Part shown: positions 23,601 through 33,132 of the stretch, piece by piece
Position numbering within the stretch: position 1 is the first letter of the stretch
How the letters are laid out: each line of letters begins with the position of its first letter
NCBI GenBank assembly: GCA_949358305.1
Contig: CASHSZ010000015.1
Location: 65,001 to 129,000 of the forward strand
Source of the DNA: Strigamia acuminata
Lineage: Eukaryota; Arthropoda; Chilopoda; Geophilomorpha; Linotaeniidae
Length of the DNA stretch: 64,000 bases
Direction of reading: 5' to 3'
Program-made: the position numbers and the translations under genes
The notes under the pieces: model-generated
Seen by the model: only the letters and a program-made list of their open reading frames with translations
What the model was told of the DNA's origin: nothing
The model's database searches: none

Positions 23601-24133
23601 AGCATCGCCTCGAGAGCCCCCAGTCTTTCGCCGTGGTTGGCGAGGTTCGACCTCAATTCTTCCAGTTCAACTTCCAGGGTGTTGATCTTGGCTTGCATGG
23701 CTTCGACCTCGCGCCCCGTTGCCCCGTCACCGCCGCTGTTGCCGTCGTTGGCTTCGTTGCCGCCGTTGCCGTTGTCGCCGCCACCGCCGTTGTTGCCATT
23801 GCCATTGTCGTTGTCGTCGTCGTTGTCGCTGTCGCTGCCGAGTCGTCTATCGAAAAACGAAAACGAATGTAAATGGTATCCCGCACGAACCCGGTCGCGC
23901 CGTGGTACTTACATTGGACGGGGTTTGCGCACACCTTCCAATCCGGACAACGTGCTCGGAAACGACTGGCTGGCGCCCGGGTCCGCGCTCTCGGTTCCCG
24001 CTGTTCCGTACGGCGACGACAAAACGTGCACCACCTCCTCGGCGCCCGTTTCCGCGTGGGTCTCCGTGACACCTCCGCCCTCGGGGTTCACTCCCGTCCG
24101 TTCTTCGCCCACTCCTCGTTGCTCGTCGTCCAT
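20622..24133 (-). CDS. Nine-exon nuclear-type protein: two C2H2-like fingers, octapeptide repeat, SR/acid region, PHD-like finger
   Basis: No family is recognised. Minus-strand exons: 24133-23913, 23846-23537, 23458-23204, 23114-22881, 22781-22726, 22665-21535, 21431-21208, 21124-20941, 20870-20622. All junctions keep frame with GT-AG sites except exon 4 to 5, which needs a donor one base out of phase. About 950 residues. In order: acidic N-terminus, Asn/Gly/Asp-rich tract, coiled coil (exon 2, about MQAKINTLEVELEEL), a C..C...H....H finger interrupted by an Asp-rich insert (exon 3), a CPLC...H....H finger (exon 4), about twelve RAKSAAEQ repeats, an acidic Ser-rich tract, an Arg-Ser/Gln-Ser region (exon 6), a C4HC3 pattern like a PHD finger (exon 7: C-x4-C-x8-C-x2-C-x4-H-x2-C...C-x2-C), and a C-terminal globular part. 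PHD fingers read histone tails and SR tracts mark RNA-linked nuclear proteins, so a chromatin or RNA role is a guess from composition. Confidence 0.6.
22195..22500 (-). repeat. 24-bp coding repeat (RAKSAAEQ), about 12 units
   Basis: Units of GCGTTGCTCGGCGGCGGATT plus TGGC on the plus strand are nearly identical in the middle and diverge at both ends. Because 24 is a multiple of 3 and no unit holds a stop, all three frames of each strand stay open here. The protein frame was chosen from the exons on either side. Confidence 0.9.
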
Positions 24134-25300
24134 TTTCGTCAATCAATCGCCTACTTATAAACGAATTGGTCGTTTAATCAATTAATTGGTTAATTCATTA
24201 GACCGATTAACGGACGAACGGACGGACAAATAATAGCGCCGCGAGTAGTAACCACAAAACCAACGTTGAATCTAGTCGTTTGATATCGACGGGGTTTCCC
24301 CCCTCCTCTGTGCTCACGCACGCTGTCCCGCATGGCACGCCGTTTTTATTCGCCCGCTCCGTTTCTTCTCTCGTTTGTTTGTTTTTTTTTTTAAGAAATA
24401 ATGCGATTGGATAGCCTTACTTACTCGTTTGTTCGTTTTTTTTTTGTTTGTTTGTTTGTTTGTTTTTCCCACTCTACGGAGTCCAATGAACCGATATATG
24501 TACGCGTGTGCGTCGCAAAGAAGGAGAAGGGCACAACAATGGCGGGGAAAAGCTTGATCCGCTGTTCACCTCGATGTCACGGCGCTGCGACGCGACGCTC
24601 GGCGATGCGAATTAAAAAGAAAAAATGAAACAAAATAAAACAAAGTGAAACAATAAAATGAAACGAAACGAAACAAAATAAAATGAAACGAATAAACGAT
24701 CGGCGTTTTGAATCGTGCCGCGTCATGTTGCCCGGTTGCGCCACCAGGTGCCCGCGCAGCGCTCGGCGCTCGGTGTTCGGTGTTCGGCCCGTCCCGTGGA
24801 CGGGGGAGGAGAAGAACGAAGCGGGGACTACGGGTTCGGGTTAGGCGCCGACGGCGTGGTCGATCGATTATATTTTCTCGTTTTCTATTTATCTTCTCGT
24901 AAGAGTTGTAAAGGCGTATAAAGAATAAACAATTGGAGCGAAAAGTAAACGGTCTTTTTATTCGTGTACATTTGTAAAATTTGAAAATTTTTCTTAAAAC
25001 TAAGCGTGAATAAACGAGCGAAAAAAATGAGGCGGGCTCGCGCGACGAGCGACGGGTCTAGTTGTCGCATTAGTCGGTCCTGGTCGAGGAGCAGTCTGTC
25101 TGTCCTTAACGGTCAAAATGAGAATGGCACCGAAGAGACTCCGTACATTATTCGATGTGAAATCTGAAATCTGAAATCTGAAATCTGAAATCTGAAAAAT
25201 CTGAAAAATCTGAAAAACCTGAAAAACCTGGGACCCGTGAAAACCCGAAATCTGAAAACCGATTGATTGGTCGGTCGATCAATCAATCGATCGATCGATC
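24134..25300. other. Intergenic region with microsatellites
   Basis: TTAATTGATT-rich DNA and an AAACGACC motif lie just upstream of the zinc-finger gene start. The same motif precedes the piggyBac gene. Then come poly-T, TTTG and AAACG repeats, a GC-rich stretch at 24705-24860 with no convincing gene, and AAATCTG repeats at about 25159-25255. No feature is supported beyond these. Confidence 0.6.
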
Positions 25301-25349
25301 GGTGGACGGTTGGCTGCCTGCCCCGCCCACCCGCGACGATTGGCCCCAC

Positions 25350-25507
25350 CGGCCGGCGGTGGCCCATTCTCGACTTATTTATTTATTATTTTGACCGGCC
25401 CGAAGGCCAGTCTGAGACCGAAAAAGCACGGCTGCTTTTACAGAGACGGGTATCGAATATCGCGCCGCTCGGCGGGTACTGTGCGCCGCTCGACCGAGCG
25501 GCGGGCC
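25350..25507 (+). repeat. Diverged partial copy of the 594-bp GC-rich tandem unit
   Basis: It matches the last part of the units at 39489-40082 and 40083-40588, including TTTGACCGGCCCGAAGGCCA and the stem GCCGCTCGACCGAGCGGC, which ends at the insertion point of element C. Element C thus landed at the border of a pre-existing tandem repeat. Confidence 0.8.
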
Positions 25508-26051
25508 TGTTGGTCAAAAATAGCCCAAAGTGTGTCGATGTGATATAGGATCACATTTGATCTTTTGTTTATTAATTATCCAAGTGTATTTGTTGTGATA
25601 ATTCAATTCTCGACTTTATTTATGATTATTTATATATTTACCTCGTTTTGTGTACTTAAGCATGGAGTACCATGCATTCTCTAGTTTTTTTGTTTATGTA
25701 ACGCCTAATTCCGACACCAGGTGTCATCCTTGTACTTTTCACCATCCAAGATGGCCGCGCACACGGTTTGGTGCTTGTCTGTTTCTCTCCACCTGGAAAA
25801 TGGACATTTATGTAAGATTTCAATTCATTTCAGTAAAGTTTTATGTTTTTAGTGCATTGCATTTCATTTAGAGCACCTTCTGTGCTGTTGACAATTAGTT
25901 TAGGCGCATATGAGTGGCATTAGGCCGCGCGCACTCGTCTCGGCAATTTGTAGCATTGTCGCTACGTCCGTGTCAGTGACACGGCGCCCGCGCACGTTTC
26001 CACGCTTCGGTTTGCACCGAATTTTGCGCTGCTCTCCTCTGCTGCCCTTCA
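25508..26051 (+). repeat. 5' LTR of element C
   Basis: It is 544 bp and runs TGTTGGTC...CCCTTCA. It holds hairpins GCATGGAGTACCATGC and GACACCAGGTGTC, then CCATCCAAGATGGCC. The last two are shared in order with the LTR of element D. Confidence 0.95.
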
Positions 26052-26053
26052 AT

Positions 26054-26071
26054 TGGTAGCAGAGGATGGTT
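26054..26071 (+). other. Primer-binding site of element C (initiator tRNA-Met)
   Basis: TGGTAGCAGAGGATGGTT, two bases after the LTR, complementary to the 3' end of initiator tRNA-Met. Confidence 0.9.
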
Positions 26072-26185
26072 TAGCTATTCTTTTGCCACTAATTTTCGCC
26101 GAAAATTCAGCGAATTTTCGCGAATTTCGCGGCGAATTTTTCGTTTTAGGTTTACGTCGATTTCCGGCCCGATTTCGGTGAGAAG

Positions 26186-26650
26186 TGTTGGGATATGCCC
26201 AACTGTTTGAGATTTATTAGTTGCATATTTATGGCTAAATGCAACGTGCATGTCTTTACTTTGCTGTGACTTAGTTAAACTAGTTGATCCTGATTTTTAC
26301 CCTGCTTGTTATGTGCCGCAACTAGTTTATTTACTTGTAAAGATGTGCCTTCTCGTCGTCCGCTCAAATGAGCAATATTCGTTTAGTTTTTCCATTGCTT
26401 TTGAGTTGTTTATCGCTTATTTGCTCCTCCCTTATTGTTTATCATGTAAAGGACAAATCATTGCTTGCTAACAATGATTTGTTCTATTGTAAGCTTGTAT
26501 TCATACTTTGAGGGCGGCTAGCCTCAAAGCAGTCGTTTTTACTGTGGTTCGTGACGATTAAAGATGGCGGTCGCGCAATGCGAGTTCCCGCACCCATTAA
26601 ATCATGTCTCAGCTCTATTTTCCTGATGTCCGGCGCCTACAATCTCATCA
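26186..26650 (+). repeat. 5' LTR of element B
   Basis: It is 465 bp and runs TGTTGGGATATGCCC...CTCATCA. It contains a 13-bp stem hairpin (26451-26484), a second hairpin (26507-26528), ATTAAA (26557-26562) and AAGATGGCGG (26561-26570). The start TTGGGATATGCCCAA is itself a palindrome. Confidence 0.95.
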
Positions 26651-26652
26651 TT

Positions 26653-26670
26653 TGGTAGCAGAGGATGGTT
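26653..26670 (+). other. Primer-binding site of element B (initiator tRNA-Met)
   Basis: TGGTAGCAGAGGATGGTT, two bases after the LTR, identical to the sites of C and D. Confidence 0.9.
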
Positions 26671-27010
26671 GACGACGCGGCCAACCGTTTGTGATGAATT
26701 GGCGGCGATTTTTGTGAAGGAACGGACATCGCGACTTCGTCGGTATCGTCGCAGAGACGTATCGCCGTTTTCGGGATTTTAGCAAAGCGGACGAGCTTTG
26801 ACAACGTGTGCGGGCAATTCGCCAACGAATTTGGAACAAAACAGTGTGAGAATTGTCGTTTTTTCGTGCGAAATAAGCACATTTGCCGATATAAAGAAGA
26901 TTTTTCTTCTGCGGCGCCATTTTTTTTTACTTCATCGCGTACGGCCGTGAAGCCAGCAGAGAATCGTGTGTACGGATCGACACACGCTCTCATCACGATT
27001 CAACAAAGAA

Positions 27011-27183
27011 TACGTCGAAACGACGTAATTTTTGGACCGTTTTTCGTTGAAAATCAACACGGAAGTCATCGTGCGAATCGATTTTTCGACGGCGGCCGGA
27101 TTTTTCGTCAAAGCAGACGAAAAACGACGTGTGAGAATAATTTTCAACGTAAGGACCTGTGTGGGCATAAATTTGCACACAGG
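27011..27183 (+). promoter_or_regulatory. Hairpin-rich leader segment of element B
   Basis: Perfect stems at 27011-27027 (TACGTCG / CGACGTA, loop AAA), 27101-27124 (9 bp) and 27156-27183 (8 bp), all between primer site and gag. The sequence differs from the C/D hairpins, but the position and style match. A homologous leader in element E keeps similar short-loop stems. Confidence 0.55.
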
Positions 27184-27757
27184 CATCAGCTATTTGAGCA
27201 CCTAGAAGACCAGTTAGCGGGTTAAACGTACGCGCTGGCATTTTCCCGAGGTTTTGTGCACGGAGCACATCCTACGAAGGTGCGGACGAGCACGTTGAGT
27301 CGACGTGCATCGATTTCACGACGTGGGATCAACGAGGGAATTTTTGCGACGCAAACCAACCCGCAAAACAACGGATTTTCACCTTGCCAACTATTATTTA
27401 GTTTTAAGTTGTCGAAATTCATTGTTAATAAGTTTAAGGTTTTGTTTGGGGGTCTTGTAGTATCCTTTCCACCCTTTACGCAGTCGCGTAGTGGAATTGT
27501 ATTTTTGCGTAGGCTTTCTCTGGCCACCGAGTGTCCCGCGGTCCTAGGAGTCCGGTCGGAACTCGGGAGATACTACGTAAAGTTTTGCATCTCACTTAGT
27601 GAGATTTGTCCAAGGGAGACTGTATAATTTTTCGCCTAAACCTTTTGGGGGTTTACGCCATTTATAAAAGCGTAAAGAGTGTGTTTTGTGCTTCATTTGG
27701 TGTGTGCGACGATTTATTTAGTGATAAAGTGTAATCTTCGCGACGAATCGACTAGAT

Positions 27758-30700
27758 ATGGCGTCGGAGGAGAAATGCGACGATTATAAGTCAATCAAAA
27801 AACTAAATGGGACAAATTATGCACAATGGGCGATTGGTGCGAAGTTGTTGTTATCCCAGCAAGGCGTGTGGGACCACGTGACGGGCGACGAGACCGCGCC
27901 GGGTCCCAACGCCACAGCCAAAGAGAAACGGGATTTTAGAGTGCGTGAGAAGCGAGCATGGTCCACGATATGCTTGAGTTGCGAAGAAGCGCAACAGCTC
28001 GTGGCCGTTGCCAAAGATACTTCTAAAGGAGCGTGGGAAGCAATCCGAGATGCTTACCAGCCCACCACACGCGCCCGGAAAGGCAGATTGAGGCGCGAGT
28101 TCCTGCAAATGCATCTAATGGACAATGAGGAGATGATGTGTTTTCTGGCCCGTGTCGACAGAAAAGTCGCGGAACTCGCGAATGTCAAAGTAATACCGAC
28201 GGATGAGGAAATTGCATTCCAATACATGGATTTCCTCCCTACAACTTATGAGACTATAAAACAAATAATGTATCACTGGGAGGATTTGGACTTCACCCCT
28301 GCAAAAGTGAAAGACCGATTATTAGGAGAGTATAATCGTTTATTTGAAGCTTCAGACTCCTATGGTATGCGTACACAGGATTCCACTGATAATGCAGGCG
28401 CATTCTTTGGAAAAGGGCGATTCCAACGCGGAAAAGGCGGAAATCAGCCATTTACACCTCGGACTTGTTTTTCCTGTGGCGGCACTGGTCACTTCGCGAG
28501 AGAATGCCCGTCACCGCCCAAACAACAAGCGAATATGCAAAGCCAACGAGGTGGCACCTCTGCACAGCTAGCAAAAGGCACTGCACGAGGACGTGGCCGT
28601 GGTGGAAAGACCAAAAAGGCCAATTTGGGACAAGTTGACATTTTTGATGAGCCCTTGACAATGTTTTCAGCGGCAGTTCACCAAACTGAAGAGGAAGTCA
28701 CCTTGTCACCACCATTGTCTTTGATGTCACATTGCGACTTTGATCCGCACTGGTACATAGATACCGGTGCGACAGATCACTTTTCATTTAATAGAAGTTG
28801 GTTCGTGACCTTCAAGCCACTGTCCGGCTATAGTGTCCAGCAGGGGGAAGGGAAGTCTAAAATCGAGGGCATTGGAAACGTGTTGATTACATCTTGTTAT
28901 GCAGGCAGATGTAGGGAAATCACACTGCAAAATGTGTATTTTGCGCCAAATTTTAAGAAAAATCTCTTATCGCTGGGCCGGACAGATGAAGCTGGTTTCA
29001 CAACTTTTATCAAAAATGGAAAGTTGACCATGTTTAGAGACCGAATTGGTGAGCCTTTCCTTGTTGCAGATAAAACTAATGATCGGATGTACAAAGTTAA
29101 CTGCAAAATAGAGGCCAATATTGTGAACACAACTGCACCTTCTGCGCAACAGAGTGCAGCGGTGGGTGGAAATTCGGTCAAAAATGTTGTAAAAAGTGAA
29201 AGTGTCATTAATCCTTTACTAAAAACAGTAGATTTTAAGGCAGCATTACTAAACACATTGAGTGGCGCAGTGCAGACTGCAGCGAAGCAGCAAGTGAGCG
29301 TAAATGCGCTAGTAAATGCGTCAAATCTTAAGAAAAGCGATTTAAATGATACTAACGGGCAAAATAATTCGAATGGGGGAAAAATCGAAAAGATCAAAGT
29401 GAAACCACAGCCAATGGACATTTGGCACTCCAGAATGGGCCATTTTAACGCAAGTGGGATTGCAAAAATGGAAATTTCACCGGATATTTTCGGAGTTAAA
29501 CTCTCCGACAAAGAACTTTCACCCTGTGACGCGTGTTCGAAGGCAAAGAGCACTAGGGCAACCTTTTCCCCAATCCCGGAAATTTCTACAAAGGGAATTT
29601 TGGAAGTAATCCACATGGATCTGTGGGGCCCCCAGCCTTTTAAATCTTTGGGAGGGGCCAGCTATTACCTAATAATTGTAGATGATTATTCGCGTTTCAT
29701 GTGGGTGGAAATTATCAAGAATAAGGGGGATACATTTGAGCGCTTCAAACGATGGCAAACACAAGTTGAGCGCAGCACCGGGAAAAAGGTCAAATGCATC
29801 AAGACAGACAACGGCGGGGAGTTTGTGTCGAAAAAGTGGGATGACTATGCGGCTTCTATTGGGCTTAAGTGCATCCAAACAAACCCCTACTCCCCAGAAA
29901 TGAATTCCGTGGCCGAAAGAGCAAACAGAACAATTGTTGGGGGAATTAGAGCCATGCTTTTCGAAAACAATTTTCCAAAGGGTTTGTGGGCAGAATTAGC
30001 CGTGACAGTTGTCTATCTTAAAAATAGATTCCCACATGCAAGCTTGAGTGGGAAAACCCCTTACAACTTGTTTCATAACAAGAAAATGTCGTTGAGACAT
30101 CTAAGATGTATCGGTTCTAAAGTTTTCGTGCACATTCCTTCGCAAACAAGGAGAAGCAAGTTGGAAGAAAGGGCATGGCCTGGGGCCCTAGTCGGTTACG
30201 CAATTAAGACGCGTGGGTATCGAGTTTGGGACCCCAAGTCCAACCAAGTGATTGCTTCAAAGCATGTAAAGATTAATGAAAATGTTTTTTGGCATGAATC
30301 GGTGCAATCAAATTCCATCCCACGTGAGCCAGATTTTGTAGCGGCATCATGGGATGAAGATTCAGATGATGAGATCCTACCTGCTGTACAACAGCAACAG
30401 GTGCCCCCTGTCATACAGCAGTTGTTTCAGGCCCCGAAACATGCGATTCCGAATCCCCAATTAGTCCAACAGGCGGTCGAGCCTGAAGCTGTGGAAGAAA
30501 TCGCCCAAGCTGTTGGTGGGATCGAAGAAGAGGAGGAGCAACAAGTGGAAGTTCGGCTTCCAAATCCGACTCTCACCCCCCCACCAGTTAGGAGGAACCC
30601 ACCACGGGGTGTTAAGTTAAAGGGGGACACAGTGAAACAGCGTGCAGCTGCTCCCGAGAAGTTAAAAATTTTAGATATGACACAATGGCAGCGGAGAGAA

Positions 30701-32431
30701 ACCGTTAGGCAGAGTGGTGAAACTGCTGGCCAGGTAGATGTAATCTACATAACACCACTTGGCGATAGAATCCGCAGTCGGATTGATGTTGTACGATGGT
30801 GCAAAGAGGAAAACTATCAGTACGATGGGGGTTGTTTCGACTTTAAGGCAACAGATGAGACCGTTGGGTTCGCCGGTCATGCATCCGTCGAGCCGGATAC
30901 TTTCGAAGAAGCTATGTCCAACCCCAATAAATCCGACTGGCAGGATGCCATGGATGATGAGATTAATATCTTTAATGACAGGAAAGTTTACGAGGAAGTT
31001 GATAAAACCGAGGGGATGAATTTACTGGGAACAAAATGGATTTACAAAATCAAGCGTGACTACACTGGGGCAATTAAGCGTTGGAGAGCACGTTTAGTTG
31101 CGCAAGGTTTTGGGCAGAAGGAGGGAGTTGACTTCACTGAGATATTTTCACCAGTGGTCAACTTTGTTCTCGTGCTTATATTCTTTTGTTCTCTTGTGGT
31201 TCTGCAAGGCTGGCGAGATACACATCTCGACATCAAGTCTGCGTACTTGTACGGAGACCTTGATGTGCCACAATACATTAATATCCCCAAGGGCTTCCGG
31301 ACCAAGGAGAACCAACACAAGTGTTGGCGTCTAGTCAAATCCTTATACGGACTTCACCAGTCCGGAAGGATGTGGTATTTCAAGCTCCACGAACGATTAC
31401 TGGAAATAGGATTTACTCCAGTCTTAGGACTGAATTGCGTATATAATTACGGCTCAGATGCCGTACTTTTGTTTTACGTGGACGACATTGTTTTGTTTAG
31501 TCGTGATGCTTTCGTTGAACAATGTATCATCGAGTGGATTCAAGAGAGCTTTGAAATTGTCAACCTTGGACCGGTGACTCTTTTATTAGGGATTCATTTT
31601 GAAAGGAAAAATGGGGACATTTTAGTACATCAAAAGAGTTATATTGCGAAATTAGTCGAGAAATACGACATTGATCCGTGCCATAAAATTAAAATCCCAG
31701 TCACAGTCGGTACCATGATACAGAAGGTACAACCGGGTGAACAAATAAACTCGACGTTCCCATACAGGTCCCTAGTAGGGAGTTTACTCTTTATCGCGAA
31801 TAGAACGCGTCCAGATATTCTCTTCAGCGTTATTGTATTATCTCAATACAATGAGACCCATTCTAACAGGCATGTTAAAATGCTAATACAAGTGTTGAGA
31901 TATCTGGCGAATACCCCCAACTATGTTATCAACCTGGCAAATTGTAAGAACAATAATTTAACGGTTTACACCGACGCGTCCTTTGCCTTGGATCAAGACA
32001 GTAGGAGAAGCTTTGGTGGCCACATAGTTTATTTAGGAGGGGTTCCGATTTCATGGAATTGTCGAAAACAATCCATGACTTCATTGAGTATAATGGAAAG
32101 CGAATTTCTCGCAGTTGTCGATGGCGTGAGAGAAGTGATATGGCTTGAACGCCTGTACGAAGCCGATATCATCTTGTGTTTCAACCGAAATGTCCCTTGC
32201 GTCTACGCCGATAGCATGCCGGCAATCAATTATGCGAAAAACAAGATCGAGAACCGTGCAAATAAACATATAGATGTTAAATTGCACTTTCTTCGTGATT
32301 GGTATGAAAAAGGCGTGTTTAGTATTAAACATGTGCCTGGCGAATTGAACATCGCGGATTTGATGACAAAATGGTTGCCGCGCCCCAGATTATGTCAGCT
32401 CTGTGAGCATATTTTTGTTGCAGTCAAATAG
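27758..32431 (+). CDS. Gag-Pol polyprotein of copia element B
   Basis: A single 1557-residue frame from ATG at 27758. Gag (UBN2-type) spans about 1-225 and the CCHC knuckle CFSCGGTGHFARECP lies near 237. Protease has Asp335 in DTGATDH. The integrase zinc region is near 550-600, with catalytic Asp621, Asp684 and Glu720, which gives the DD35E spacing. Reverse transcriptase covers about 1090-1330 with YVDD at 1240. RNase H starts near Asp1406 (TDASF), followed by MESEF and YADSM motifs. It has no stop or shift. This is the reference against which the deletion in element A and the replacement in element E are judged. Confidence 0.95.
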   Translation: MASEEKCDDYKSIKKLNGTNYAQWAIGAKLLLSQQGVWDHVTGDETAPGPNATAKEKRDFRVREKRAWSTICLSCEEAQQLVAVAKDTSKGAWEAIRDAYQPTTRARKGRLRREFLQMHLMDNEEMMCFLARVDRKVAELANVKVIPTDEEIAFQYMDFLPTTYETIKQIMYHWEDLDFTPAKVKDRLLGEYNRLFEASDSYGMRTQDSTDNAGAFFGKGRFQRGKGGNQPFTPRTCFSCGGTGHFARECPSPPKQQANMQSQRGGTSAQLAKGTARGRGRGGKTKKANLGQVDIFDEPLTMFSAAVHQTEEEVTLSPPLSLMSHCDFDPHWYIDTGATDHFSFNRSWFVTFKPLSGYSVQQGEGKSKIEGIGNVLITSCYAGRCREITLQNVYFAPNFKKNLLSLGRTDEAGFTTFIKNGKLTMFRDRIGEPFLVADKTNDRMYKVNCKIEANIVNTTAPSAQQSAAVGGNSVKNVVKSESVINPLLKTVDFKAALLNTLSGAVQTAAKQQVSVNALVNASNLKKSDLNDTNGQNNSNGGKIEKIKVKPQPMDIWHSRMGHFNASGIAKMEISPDIFGVKLSDKELSPCDACSKAKSTRATFSPIPEISTKGILEVIHMDLWGPQPFKSLGGASYYLIIVDDYSRFMWVEIIKNKGDTFERFKRWQTQVERSTGKKVKCIKTDNGGEFVSKKWDDYAASIGLKCIQTNPYSPEMNSVAERANRTIVGGIRAMLFENNFPKGLWAELAVTVVYLKNRFPHASLSGKTPYNLFHNKKMSLRHLRCIGSKVFVHIPSQTRRSKLEERAWPGALVGYAIKTRGYRVWDPKSNQVIASKHVKINENVFWHESVQSNSIPREPDFVAASWDEDSDDEILPAVQQQQVPPVIQQLFQAPKHAIPNPQLVQQAVEPEAVEEIAQAVGGIEEEEEQQVEVRLPNPTLTPPPVRRNPPRGVKLKGDTVKQRAAAPEKLKILDMTQWQRRETVRQSGETAGQVDVIYITPLGDRIRSRIDVVRWCKEENYQYDGGCFDFKATDETVGFAGHASVEPDTFEEAMSNPNKSDWQDAMDDEINIFNDRKVYEEVDKTEGMNLLGTKWIYKIKRDYTGAIKRWRARLVAQGFGQKEGVDFTEIFSPVVNFVLVLIFFCSLVVLQGWRDTHLDIKSAYLYGDLDVPQYINIPKGFRTKENQHKCWRLVKSLYGLHQSGRMWYFKLHERLLEIGFTPVLGLNCVYNYGSDAVLLFYVDDIVLFSRDAFVEQCIIEWIQESFEIVNLGPVTLLLGIHFERKNGDILVHQKSYIAKLVEKYDIDPCHKIKIPVTVGTMIQKVQPGEQINSTFPYRSLVGSLLFIANRTRPDILFSVIVLSQYNETHSNRHVKMLIQVLRYLANTPNYVINLANCKNNNLTVYTDASFALDQDSRRSFGGHIVYLGGVPISWNCRKQSMTSLSIMESEFLAVVDGVREVIWLERLYEADIILCFNRNVPCVYADSMPAINYAKNKIENRANKHIDVKLHFLRDWYEKGVFSIKHVPGELNIADLMTKWLPRPRLCQLCEHIFVAVK

Positions 32432-32448
32432 TTGCGCAAAGGGGGATT

Positions 32449-32913
32449 TGTTGGGATATGCCCAACTGTTTGAGATTTATTAGTTGCATATTTATGGCTA
32501 AATGCAACGTGCATGTCTTTACTTTGCTGTGACTTAGTTAAACTAGTTGATCCTGATTTTTACCCTGCTTGTTATGTGCCGCAACTAGTTTATTTACTTG
32601 TAAAGATGTGCCTTCTCGTCGTCCGCTCAAATGAGCAATATTCGTTTAGTTTTTCCATTGCTTTTGAGTTGTTTATCGCTTATTTGCTCCTCCCTTATTG
32701 TTTATCATGTAAAGGACAAATCATTGCTTGCTAACAATGATTTGTTCTATTGTAAGCTTGTATTCATACTTTGAGGGCGGCTAGCCTCAAAGCAGTCGTT
32801 TTTACTGTGGTTCGTGACGATTAAAGATGGCGGTCGCGCAATGCGAGTTCCCGCACCCATTAAATCATGTCTCAGCTCTATTTTCCTGATGTCCGGCGCC
32901 TACAATCTCATCA
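32449..32913 (+). repeat. 3' LTR of element B
   Basis: Same 465-bp sequence as 26186-26650, starting directly after the purine tract and followed by the AGAAG duplication and the resumed leader of element C. Confidence 0.95.
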
Positions 32914-33132
32914 AGAAGAACGTCGCCGCTACGTTACCGACGTTCCAGAGCAGTCTGTGCTGTTTTCCACGCGACCCTGCATTTAATTTCGACCATAATT
33001 CCGCGGTCTCGCGAATTTTGAGTCGAATTTTTTATTTATTTTCAGTTTTTGTCGATTTGCGACACGACAACGCTAAAATAGCGTCTTTTCATCGAGAAAC
33101 GAGACGATTCTCGCTGTGTCATACCCCGGCGT

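Larger units (their letters stand above)
26186..32913 (+). mobile_element. Complete copia-type LTR retrotransposon B, nested in element C
   Basis: LTRs of 465 bp each (26186-26650 and 32449-32913), primer site 26653-26670, gag-pol 27758-32431, purine tract AAAGGGGGATT at 32438-32448. The target duplication is AGAAG (26181-26185 and 32914-32918). It sits 110 bases after the primer site of C and in the same orientation, so it separates the C promoter from the C genes. I saw no difference between its LTRs on reading, so the insertion is recent and younger than C. It is closer to A and E than to C and D. Confidence 0.95.

Noticed and set aside
24708-24902. Arg-rich ORFs at 24.7-24.9 kb
   Set aside because: They are short, GC-driven and overlap in several frames with no splice or start support.
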